DNA from: DASPJL01 sp035628645
GTDB taxonomy: Bacteria; Bacteroidota; Bacteroidia; Cytophagales; Cyclobacteriaceae
Assembly (NCBI GenBank): GCA_035628645.1
Contig: DASPJL010000198.1
Location: 1-64,000 of the forward strand
Length of the DNA stretch: 64,000 nt
Reading direction: 5' to 3'
Shown: positions 9,589-16,724 of the stretch, in pieces
How positions within the stretch are numbered: the first letter of the stretch is position 1
Layout of the letters: each line of letters starts with the position of its first letter
Translations under genes and position numbers: made by a program
The notes under the pieces: model-generated
Databases searched by the model: none
Seen by the model: only the letters and a program-made list of their open reading frames with translations
What the model was told of the DNA's origin: nothing

Positions 9589-10539
9589 ATGATTACTGCA
9601 TACTACAAAAAAGATGGGAAAATTTTAAAAACCGGAGGGCAAAGTGCTTTTGATAATATACCATTGGAAGCCCTTATTTGGATTGACCTGAATGAGCCAA
9701 GTGAGGAAGAAAAGGATTATGTAGAAGAGTTTACCGATGTGAGTCTTCAAACCAGGCAACAGGTAGAGGAAATTGAGATCAGTTCTAAATACATAGAATT
9801 TGAAGATATTATCATTGTAAACTCACATTTTTTAACGGAAAAAGATGGCGTTTACCTGAATGAACCTGTTTCATTTATTTTAAAAAACAAATTACTTATA
9901 TCCTACAGAAGCGCTAACCTTCGCCCATTTGCTGACACGGTCAGAAGATTTAAAGCTAATTATCAGGCATTCCAGGAAGGACATCACTTTTTAATTTCCT
10001 TATTTGAAAGCAGGATTGACTTTGATGCAGATCTTCTGGAAAGTATATCAAAAGACATCACGGATATAGGGCGCTCGTTAAGTGTGGAAAATTCGCTGGA
10101 TAAAAAACTACTTCTTAAGATCAACTCCTATCAGGAAATCACGATGATTATCAGAGAAAATATTATTGATAAACAACGAGTGATCTCCTCCTTATTAAAA
10201 AGTGAATTATTCCCCAGCTACTATCAAAGTAAATTAAGAATAATCATAAAAGACATTGGCTCCCTTCTTGACCACTCAGCTTTTGGTTTTGAAAGGCTGG
10301 AATATTTACAGAATACTTTTTTGGGATTGATAGATATCGAGCAAAATAAGATCATTAAAATCTTTACGCTGGTTTCTGTAATATTTATGCCCCCTACCCT
10401 TATTGCCAGTATTTATGGAATGAACTTTACTGTGTTACCGGAATTTGGTTGGAAACTCGGATATCCTTTTGCAATACTTCTGATGTTTCTATCCTCTGCG
10501 GTAACTCTATTCTTATTTAAAAGAAAGAAATGGCTATAA
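9589..10539 (+). CDS. CorA-like divalent cation channel (second copy)
   Basis: 316 residues. Same architecture as its neighbour: acidic N-terminal domain (LIWIDLNEPSEEEKDYV, typical of CorA), helical stalk, then two membrane helices with YGMNFTVLPE and the tail FKRKKWL. Identity with the divergent copy is low outside the GMN and tail regions, so these are old paralogs rather than a recent duplication. The 3' end lies eight bases from the convergent merC gene. Confidence 0.9.
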   Translation: MITAYYKKDGKILKTGGQSAFDNIPLEALIWIDLNEPSEEEKDYVEEFTDVSLQTRQQVEEIEISSKYIEFEDIIIVNSHFLTEKDGVYLNEPVSFILKNKLLISYRSANLRPFADTVRRFKANYQAFQEGHHFLISLFESRIDFDADLLESISKDITDIGRSLSVENSLDKKLLLKINSYQEITMIIRENIIDKQRVISSLLKSELFPSYYQSKLRIIIKDIGSLLDHSAFGFERLEYLQNTFLGLIDIEQNKIIKIFTLVSVIFMPPTLIASIYGMNFTVLPEFGWKLGYPFAILLMFLSSAVTLFLFKRKKWL

Positions 10540-10547
10540 GTATTAAA

Positions 10548-10934
10548 CTAGCTAATGCTTACTTGCTCGCATTTCCTGCACTGACGGAGATTAAAAAAAT
10601 GAGAAACAACAAGGCCGGCAGAACCTGCTAACGAAATAATCTTTCCAAAAGCAAAATAATCTTCAATCACTACTCCTGAAATAAAAACAAAAACAAAAAA
10701 CCAAAGCGCGGTTTTAATTAATGGGGATGAAGAATTTCGGGAAGAAAAGAATACGGCACCCAAAGAAACCACAATGAAAACTATATGAACAGTATGAGAG
10801 AAATGAGAATCAGGCTGATCAATATTGACAATTAATGCAACAGCTACCGGCAATAAAGTACAGTGCACAATACATAACAAAGCGCTAAAAATGCCAAACT
10901 TGTCGTATCTGCTCTTTATTTTTTCTGTAGCCAT
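10548..10934 (-). CDS. MerC-domain membrane protein
   Basis: 128 residues from ATG 10934 (MATEKIKSRYDKFGIF); a longer frame from 10979 reads through the palindromic promoter and is rejected. Four membrane helices. The first carries CIVHCTLLP, the MerC-type Cys-x3-Cys metal site; the C-terminus has CRKCE. MerC proteins move heavy metals inward; in Bacteroidota, MerC-domain genes beside TonB receptors are commonly thought to belong to zinc homeostasis rather than mercury resistance, and there are no mer genes here. Divergent from the ZnuD-like receptor, with shared operators between them. The predicted -7 box ends four bases before the ATG, so the message may be leaderless. Confidence 0.82.
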   Translation of the reverse strand: MATEKIKSRYDKFGIFSALLCIVHCTLLPVAVALIVNIDQPDSHFSHTVHIVFIVVSLGAVFFSSRNSSSPLIKTALWFFVFVFISGVVIEDYFAFGKIISLAGSAGLVVSHFFNLRQCRKCEQVSIS

Positions 10935-10938
10935 GTTG

Positions 10939-10968
10939 CAAAAATAAAACATTTTTATAAACATGCAA
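10939..10968 (-). promoter_or_regulatory. Promoter of the MerC gene (TTG-N19-TATTTTTG)
   Basis: On the minus strand TTG (complement of 10966-10968) is followed after exactly 19 bases by TATTTTTG (complement of 10939-10946), the Bacteroidota consensus. The -33 element lies inside the first 15-bp palindrome. Confidence 0.6.
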
Positions 10969-10978
10969 CTCCGTTGCA
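10964..10978. promoter_or_regulatory. Operator 1: 15-bp palindrome TGCAACTCCGTTGCA
   Basis: Perfect 6-3-6 inverted repeat (half-site TGCAAC). It covers the -33 region of the minus-strand MerC promoter. Same architecture as two further sites nearer the receptor gene. Confidence 0.65.
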
Positions 10979-11039
10979 CGTTATTTTAAATAAAATCACT
11001 TCTTTTATTTCCCTCTCCGCTGAAGGCTTTCAATAAAGT

Positions 11040-11054
11040 TGCAATATTATTGCA
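11040..11054. promoter_or_regulatory. Operator 2: 15-bp palindrome TGCAATATTATTGCA
   Basis: Perfect 6-3-6 inverted repeat with half-site TGCAAT, differing from operator 1 by one base per half-site. It ends six bases before the -33 TTTG of the receptor promoter. Confidence 0.65.
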
Positions 11055-11060
11055 TTTTTA

Positions 11061-11093
11061 TTTGCATCAATGCTGCATTTAAATATATCTTTG
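11061..11093 (+). promoter_or_regulatory. Promoter of the ZnuD-like receptor (TTTG-N21-TATCTTTG)
   Basis: TTTG at 11061-11064 and the exact -7 match TATCTTTG at 11086-11093. The start codon is at 11110, giving a leader of about 12 bases. Operator 3 lies between the two elements. Confidence 0.6.
11063..11077. promoter_or_regulatory. Operator 3: near-palindrome TGCATCAATGCTGCA
   Basis: 6-3-6 arrangement with one mismatched pair (TGCATC against TGCAGC). Its centre is 23 bp from that of operator 2, about two helical turns, and it overlaps the receptor promoter spacer, a placement suited to repression. Confidence 0.55.
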
Positions 11094-11109
11094 AGCATAT
11101 TTTTATCAA

Positions 11110-13425
11110 ATGCCATTAAGCAAAACAGCAATTCTAATATTGTTTTTCGTGTTAAATTGGGTTGCCGCTCTTGCTGCCTCTGACCCCTGCATCAGAACAA
11201 TCAGTGGAAACGTGCGTGACTCCCTTTCCAAAGACTTTGTCCCTTATGTTATTATTACAGTCGATGGAAATAATAAAGGCACCTATTCAGATGAAAAAGG
11301 GCATTTTCACTTAGACAGCCTTTGTCCCGGAACTTATACGATTATCTTTAAGTCGCTTGGCTACAAAACGATTTCGACCACCATCAATACCGAAAAAACT
11401 GCAAAGTTGACCGTCTATTTAAGCCAGCAGAATATAGAGCTAAAAGAGGTAAACATTGAAGCTTACAAAAGCAGAAGTGAAATTTTGCAAACACAAGCTT
11501 CATTACATGGAAAGGAATTAAATCAAACACGAGGCTTGAGCCTGGCAGAATCTTTGGCTGGAATCACCGGGGTAAGTATGATTAGGACAGGGCCTTCCAT
11601 TTCCAAGCCTGTAATCCATGGAATGTATAGCAACAGGGTCTTAATCATTAACAACGGAGTAAGACAGGAGGGACAGCAATGGGGCTCTGAACATGCTCCT
11701 GAAATTGATCCTTTTATTGCCTCTGAATTGACGGTAATCAAAGGCGCGGCAAGTATCCGGTATGGATCTGATGCCATGGGGGGAGTAATTTTAGTAGCGC
11801 CAAAACCTTTAAAAAAACAACATGGTTATTCAGCCGAATTGAATCTTGTAGGATTAACCAACAACCGGCAAGGCGTTGTCTCGGGGATTTTTGACGGCAA
11901 TCTAAGACAAGTGGAAGGGTTGGCATTCCGGCTACAGGGAACTTACAAAAAAGCGGGAAGCTCTTTCGCTCCAGGCTATAATCTAGGGAATACCGGATTT
12001 CAGGAAATAAATTTTTCTTCAGCGGTTAGGTTCAATAGGGCAAATTATGAAGTAGGTGCTTTCTATAGTCGGTTTAACACCACGCTTGGCATCCTCAGAA
12101 AATCACATATCGGAAATAAAACAGACCTTTTAAATCAATTTGAAAGTAACCGGAATGACACCTCTGAATTTTCTTACAAAATCGAAAGACCTAGACAAGA
12201 CATTAGCCACGATCTCTTAAAAGTATATGGAAACCTTTACGGTGATTATGGAAAGCTTAACCTGACTTATGCTTTTCAACATAATTACCGGGCCGAATAC
12301 GACGCGCACCGACCTTACAAAAACCAGTTGGGGGAAAAGCCTAACCTGGAATTTAATTTATATACGAATACTCTTGATTTTCAATGGGAACATTCAATAA
12401 GTGAAAGACTTAAAGGATCTGCCGGGATAATGGGAATGATACAGGCAAATGTGTATACCGGAAGAAAATTGATTCCTAATTTCACAAATTACACTGGAGG
12501 CATCTACCTCATTGAAAAATACACAAAAGATAAATTTCAACTGGAAGGTGGAGTCCGGTATGATTATAAATTCTTAAAAAGCTATGAAAACCTCGGTGAT
12601 TCTATCTCCAGCAACAACTTCAATTGGTCTAAAACCTCTGGTTCTATTGGCGCTTCACTCGATTTGTCAGACGATTTAAAACTTCAGGCGACGTTAGGTA
12701 CCGCATGGCGCGCTCCAAGCATCAATGAACTTTTCATCGACGGGGTTCATCATGGAGCCGCTTCCTATGAAAAGGGCGACAGGACCTTAAAGGAGGAGAT
12801 GGAGTACAGTTTTACTTCTCACTTACACTATTATGGAGAAAGGATTCATGGAGAAATTGGTTTTTATTATAACTTGATCGATCATTACATTTATTTAAAG
12901 CCGGACACGTCTGTAATCTTAACAATTTTAGGCGCCTATCCTTCTTTTCATTATACCCAGGTTAATGCCACCTATTTTGGCTTAGATTCAGATTTGACAA
13001 TTGGCATAACCAACAAATTAAATCTTGATTCTAAAATAACTCTGGTAAGGGCAGAAAACAGGGAAACCAATCAGTTTCTAGAATATATTCCTGCAGACAA
13101 ATTTATTCACTCCCTAACTTATAGTTTACCCGATTTTTCTATTCTTGAGGATGTTGAACTTTCGTTAACAAATATTTCAGTTTTGCGATCGAAAGCGCCA
13201 AAAGATACAGATCATTTGCCTCCACCGCCCGGTTACTCTGTATTCAATGCCGACCTTTCATTTTCAATTCCCGTAAATGGCACACCTGTTTCACTTGGAA
13301 TTGGATTCAACAATATTTTGAATACAAAGTATAGAGACTACCTGAACAGATTCAGGTATTTTTCTGATGAAACGGGAAGAAATTTTATAATAAGGGCTAA
13401 AATACCTATAGAAATAAGTAATTAA
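11110..13425 (+). CDS. TonB-dependent receptor, ZnuD-like (probable zinc uptake)
   Basis: 771 residues. Signal peptide (first ~22), carboxypeptidase-regulatory-like domain (~27-115), plug (SGVSMIRTG, IHGMYSNRVLIINNG, VIKGAASIRYGSDAMGG) and barrel. The plug loop VRQEGQQWGSEHAPEID, residues ~188-204, is typical of a Bacteroidota receptor group usually paired with a small lipoprotein and likened to zinc receptor ZnuD. The His/Asp-rich segment FIDGVHHGAASYEKGDR near 540 may sit in an external loop. Divergent from merC with three shared palindromes; a lipoprotein gene follows 23 bases downstream. Outer-membrane receptor status is certain; zinc as ligand is inferred from context. Confidence 0.88.
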   Translation: MPLSKTAILILFFVLNWVAALAASDPCIRTISGNVRDSLSKDFVPYVIITVDGNNKGTYSDEKGHFHLDSLCPGTYTIIFKSLGYKTISTTINTEKTAKLTVYLSQQNIELKEVNIEAYKSRSEILQTQASLHGKELNQTRGLSLAESLAGITGVSMIRTGPSISKPVIHGMYSNRVLIINNGVRQEGQQWGSEHAPEIDPFIASELTVIKGAASIRYGSDAMGGVILVAPKPLKKQHGYSAELNLVGLTNNRQGVVSGIFDGNLRQVEGLAFRLQGTYKKAGSSFAPGYNLGNTGFQEINFSSAVRFNRANYEVGAFYSRFNTTLGILRKSHIGNKTDLLNQFESNRNDTSEFSYKIERPRQDISHDLLKVYGNLYGDYGKLNLTYAFQHNYRAEYDAHRPYKNQLGEKPNLEFNLYTNTLDFQWEHSISERLKGSAGIMGMIQANVYTGRKLIPNFTNYTGGIYLIEKYTKDKFQLEGGVRYDYKFLKSYENLGDSISSNNFNWSKTSGSIGASLDLSDDLKLQATLGTAWRAPSINELFIDGVHHGAASYEKGDRTLKEEMEYSFTSHLHYYGERIHGEIGFYYNLIDHYIYLKPDTSVILTILGAYPSFHYTQVNATYFGLDSDLTIGITNKLNLDSKITLVRAENRETNQFLEYIPADKFIHSLTYSLPDFSILEDVELSLTNISVLRSKAPKDTDHLPPPPGYSVFNADLSFSIPVNGTPVSLGIGFNNILNTKYRDYLNRFRYFSDETGRNFIIRAKIPIEISN

Positions 13426-13448
13426 CTAAACCAAAACCAACACAACCA

Positions 13449-14021
13449 ATGATGAATTACAACTTGATTTTAATTTTGTTATCAGCTGCCCTGGTCTTTT
13501 CTTCATGTAAAGAAGATGAGCCTGCGCCGCACAATGAGGAAGAATTGATTACAAATGTAGAATTGCATTTTGCAGAAGCAAACAATGAAGCCAATAGTTT
13601 TACCGTCACTTATAAAGATACAGATGGAGCAGGAGGACAGGATCCTGTGCAAAGCGCTCCAATCGTTTTGGAAAAGAGCAAAAGTTATCTTTTATCTATA
13701 AAGGTAAAAGACGAATCCAATGCTTCTAATGTACTCGATCTAACAAATGAAGTAGCGGAAGAAAGTATCAACCATCAGTTTTTCTTTACATTTTCCCCGT
13801 CTCAGCTTGCAACGCATACTTATTCTGATGAAGACGGAAATGCCAAGCCAATAGGGCTGGAAAATGTAATTTCTGCCGGAAGCACATCCATTTCCGGAAC
13901 CATGACAATTACTTTGAAACATCAACCTGACAAAAATGCTTCAGGAGTTTCTTCCGGGGACATTTCAAATGCCGGCGGAGAAACCGACATTGAGGCTCGG
14001 TTTTCAATATCTGTTAATTAA
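13449..14021 (+). CDS. Lipoprotein partner of the ZnuD-like receptor
   Basis: 190 residues. A lipoprotein signal with lipobox VFSSC (Cys at ~20) precedes an acidic, beta-rich body that has a repeated E/D-x-N flavour and ends EARFSISVN. Proteins of this type, often labelled type 1 periplasmic-binding-fold superfamily, routinely sit directly downstream of this receptor group. It is probably a surface or periplasmic metal-binding accessory in the outer membrane. No named catalytic motif is visible. Same operon as the receptor (23-base gap). Confidence 0.75.
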   Translation: MMNYNLILILLSAALVFSSCKEDEPAPHNEEELITNVELHFAEANNEANSFTVTYKDTDGAGGQDPVQSAPIVLEKSKSYLLSIKVKDESNASNVLDLTNEVAEESINHQFFFTFSPSQLATHTYSDEDGNAKPIGLENVISAGSTSISGTMTITLKHQPDKNASGVSSGDISNAGGETDIEARFSISVN

Positions 14022-14139
14022 TTGAACGGGCTTGGGAAGGACATAATGCTATGCCTCAAACTCCTTACCTTATGAAACCCTTCTAACAATAAAAGAGTAT
14101 CCTTTTATAAGGTAAATGTAAAATTTAAAATAGAAGATC

Positions 14140-14364
14140 ATGGAAAACAAAAATAAAAACCCGGACAAAGATTTGAAGAACGAAAACGAAAATAATAACT
14201 TAACAAGCCAGGAAGCGCTTAACAAGGTTAACACAAATCCTATTCAGGCAGATGATGTGGATGGGATAGTAACCGAGAGAACCACCGGGTCAAATCCTGT
14301 AGACAGAGCAGGAATAAGTGACTTGGATCGTGGAATGGCCAGAGGGTCGCGAAGAAACTCTTAA
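14140..14364 (+). CDS. Small hydrophilic protein of unknown function
   Basis: 74 residues, very rich in Asn, Asp, Glu and Lys at the N-terminus and basic at the end (RGMARGSRRNS). No cysteines, no membrane segment, no recognised family; the composition suggests an intrinsically disordered protein. It has its own strong terminator directly after the stop, which supports it being a real transcription unit. It could be a stress-related hydrophilin, but that is only a compositional resemblance. Confidence 0.6.
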   Translation: MENKNKNPDKDLKNENENNNLTSQEALNKVNTNPIQADDVDGIVTERTTGSNPVDRAGISDLDRGMARGSRRNS

Positions 14365-14387
14365 TTAAATAACTTCAATAAAAAAAA

Positions 14388-14418
14388 GTCTTAAAAGCTA
14401 ATTTTAAGACTTTTTTTA
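14388..14418 (+). terminator. Intrinsic terminator after the 74-residue protein gene
   Basis: GTCTTAAAA and TTTTAAGAC form a 9-bp stem with a five-base loop, followed by a run of seven T. Confidence 0.8.
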
Positions 14419-14524
14419 TGACACGATAATTGGTAATTTAATGATTTTATGAACATAGCATGAGTCTCTTGCCAAATAAGCGATACTTCATAGCCAATAT
14501 CTAACACCCATTTACAAAACTTTT

Positions 14525-16411
14525 ATGACCACGAAAAATATAGCGACAATTATGACTTGCGGAATACTTATGTTTGGAGCTTATGACACTATAAGCCAGG
14601 AGCGCGACCGAACAAAAATTGAGGAAAAATACAAGTGGAATCTATCCGATCTTTACCCTTCTGAAGAAGCCTGGAAGACAGCAAAGAAAGAACTCGAAAA
14701 TAAAATTCCGGAAATCCAAAAATATAACGGAACCCTAAGTGAGTCCTCACAACAATTGGAAGCTTGTTTAACTCTTGGCAGTAATTTGCAAAAAGAACTG
14801 GGCAGACTTTACAGCTATGCCGGTATGTACTCAGACCAGGACACACGGGTATCGAAATATCTGGCTATGAAATCTGAGATGGATCAGATGGAGACCGATT
14901 TCAGATCGGCAGTTTCATTTATCGAGCCTGAAATCTTGAAAATGGACAAATCACAAATCGATAAATACCTGGCGGAAAATAAGAATTTACAAGTTTATAA
15001 AAAGTATTTGTATGACATTTTGAGAAGAAAAGAACATACAGGTACTGAAGCTGAAGAAAAAATTATTGCGGCTGCAGGATTGATGGCTTCAAATGCACAA
15101 AACATTTATTCCATTTTTTCGAATGCTGATTTTCCTAGTCCTGAAGTGGTTTTGTCTACCGGTCAAAAAGTAAAATTAGATAAAGCTGCCTTTAGTCTTC
15201 ACAGAGCTTCTCCCGTTCAGGAAGATAGGGCAAAAGTTTTTTCTGCATTCTTTGGAAAAATTGGAGAATTTGAAAGGACTTTCGGGACACAGTTATATGG
15301 GGAAATAAAAAAGAATATGTTTTACACCAGGGTCAGGAATTATAATTCCTCCCTTGAAAGTGCGCTTGATGTAAATAAAATCCCCACAGAAGTATACCAT
15401 AGCCTGGTAGAAAATGTAAACAAAAACCTGGCAACATTTCATCGTTACCTGAATTTGAGAAAACGAATTCTTGGCGTAAAAGAACTTCATTACTACGACT
15501 TATATGCACCGCTATTAAAAGATGTGGACTTAAAATATTCGGTAGAAGAGGCGGAAAAGAATATTCTTGCTTCCTTACGTCCGATGGGAAAAGAATATAC
15601 AGAAGTTGTAGCGAAAGCTTTCAGAGAAAGGTGGATAGACATGTATCCCAACGAAGGTAAACGATCAGGCGCATATTCAAACGGTTCAGCTTATGACGTT
15701 CATCCTTATATTCTTATGAATTATAACGGCAAATACGATGACATGAGCACGCTTACTCATGAACTGGGACATACCATGCACAGCTATTTTTCTAATAAAA
15801 CACAACCTTTTCCCCTGGCCGATTATCCAATATTTGTAGCTGAAGTTGCCTCCACTTTTAATGAAGCCTTACTGATTGACTATATGTTAAAAAATATAAA
15901 GGACGATGAAACCAGGCTTTCTTTATTGGGCAATTTTCTGGAAGGAATTAAAGGCACCGTTTTCAGGCAAACTCAATTTGCTGAATTTGAGTTAAAGGTC
16001 CACGAACTGGCAGAAAAGGGTGAAGCCTTAACCGGGGAAAAATTCAGTGAGATCTATCAGGACATTACCAGAAAATATTATGGGCATGAAAAAGGAGTTT
16101 GCATAGTAGACGACGAAATAAAAGTAGAATGGGCGTACATTCCTCACTTCTATTACAATTTTTATGTTTTCCAATATGCTACTTCGTTTACTGCTTCCGC
16201 AGCATTATCAGAAAAGGCTTTGCAGGGAGATAAAGAAACCATAAAGAAATTCATGAAATTCATATCCTCGGGAAGTTCAGAATACCCGGTAGAACTACTC
16301 AAAGAAGCCGGCGTAGATATGACCACCTCTCAACCCTTTGATCTTACCATGCAGAAGATGAACAGGGTAATGGACGAAATGGAGGAGATATTGAAGAGGA
16401 TGGGGAGATAA
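14525..16411 (+). CDS. pepF: Oligoendopeptidase F (M3 family), exported form
   Basis: 628 residues. The zinc-peptidase signature HELGHTMHSYF lies near residue 416, with the third ligand Glu in the following FVAEVASTFNEALL. The rest matches the PepF/M3B fold: KYKWNLSDLYPSEEAW at the start of the mature part and YYNFYVFQYATSF near the C-terminus. Unlike cytosolic PepF, it begins with a hydrophobic segment (residues ~5-25) that looks like a signal peptide, so it probably degrades peptides in the periplasm. It stands alone, with an inverted-repeat-flanked gap downstream. Confidence 0.92.
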   Translation: MTTKNIATIMTCGILMFGAYDTISQERDRTKIEEKYKWNLSDLYPSEEAWKTAKKELENKIPEIQKYNGTLSESSQQLEACLTLGSNLQKELGRLYSYAGMYSDQDTRVSKYLAMKSEMDQMETDFRSAVSFIEPEILKMDKSQIDKYLAENKNLQVYKKYLYDILRRKEHTGTEAEEKIIAAAGLMASNAQNIYSIFSNADFPSPEVVLSTGQKVKLDKAAFSLHRASPVQEDRAKVFSAFFGKIGEFERTFGTQLYGEIKKNMFYTRVRNYNSSLESALDVNKIPTEVYHSLVENVNKNLATFHRYLNLRKRILGVKELHYYDLYAPLLKDVDLKYSVEEAEKNILASLRPMGKEYTEVVAKAFRERWIDMYPNEGKRSGAYSNGSAYDVHPYILMNYNGKYDDMSTLTHELGHTMHSYFSNKTQPFPLADYPIFVAEVASTFNEALLIDYMLKNIKDDETRLSLLGNFLEGIKGTVFRQTQFAEFELKVHELAEKGEALTGEKFSEIYQDITRKYYGHEKGVCIVDDEIKVEWAYIPHFYYNFYVFQYATSFTASAALSEKALQGDKETIKKFMKFISSGSSEYPVELLKEAGVDMTTSQPFDLTMQKMNRVMDEMEEILKRMGR

Positions 16412-16412
16412 T

Positions 16413-16711
16413 TTAATGTGTGAATGTGCTGATGTGATAATTGTCCGCATCATGGATTAACCTATATTATGGAGTTTTACAGAATAGATAAAGATGATTT
16501 AAAGTTCAGGCAATCCTTTAAATCCGTAATACAGATTGAACATAGCTGGAACAAGCCTAGATCACCAGGACAAGTAATTTATTTATTCACTTTTAAAAAA
16601 ATCCAATAAAGGTTTTTTGCGAAAAACATTTTTATAAATCCTATCTTATACTCCTTAATTGGCAATTGTGATCATTCCAACAATTAACACATCAGCACAT
16701 CACCTCATTAA
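16413..16711. repeat. Region bounded by 31-bp imperfect inverted repeats
   Basis: The first 31 bases (16413-16443, core ATGTGCTGATGTG) are the reverse complement of 16681-16711 with about five mismatches. Within each arm ATGTG recurs at 8-base spacing. The 299-bp unit fills the convergent gap between pepF and the M1 peptidase gene. It resembles a miniature inverted-repeat element or a pair of opposed slippage repeats; no target-site duplication was recognised. Confidence 0.55.
16469..16609 (+). CDS. Possible 46-residue protein inside the inverted-repeat unit
   Basis: ATG 16469 to TAA 16609 encodes a basic, non-repetitive peptide beginning MEFYRIDKDDLKFRQSF. No family is recognised. The open frame may be chance or the remnant of a longer gene. 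Confidence 0.22.
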   Translation: MEFYRIDKDDLKFRQSFKSVIQIEHSWNKPRSPGQVIYLFTFKKIQ

Positions 16712-16724
16712 ACAATAATTAAAA

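Noticed and set aside
10548..10934. Mercury resistance operon
   Set aside because: No merA, merT, merP or merR; the partner receptor and operators point to metal uptake.
10935..10979. Longer MerC reading frame starting at 10979
   Set aside because: It would translate through the promoter and operator 1; the shorter start matches the domain.
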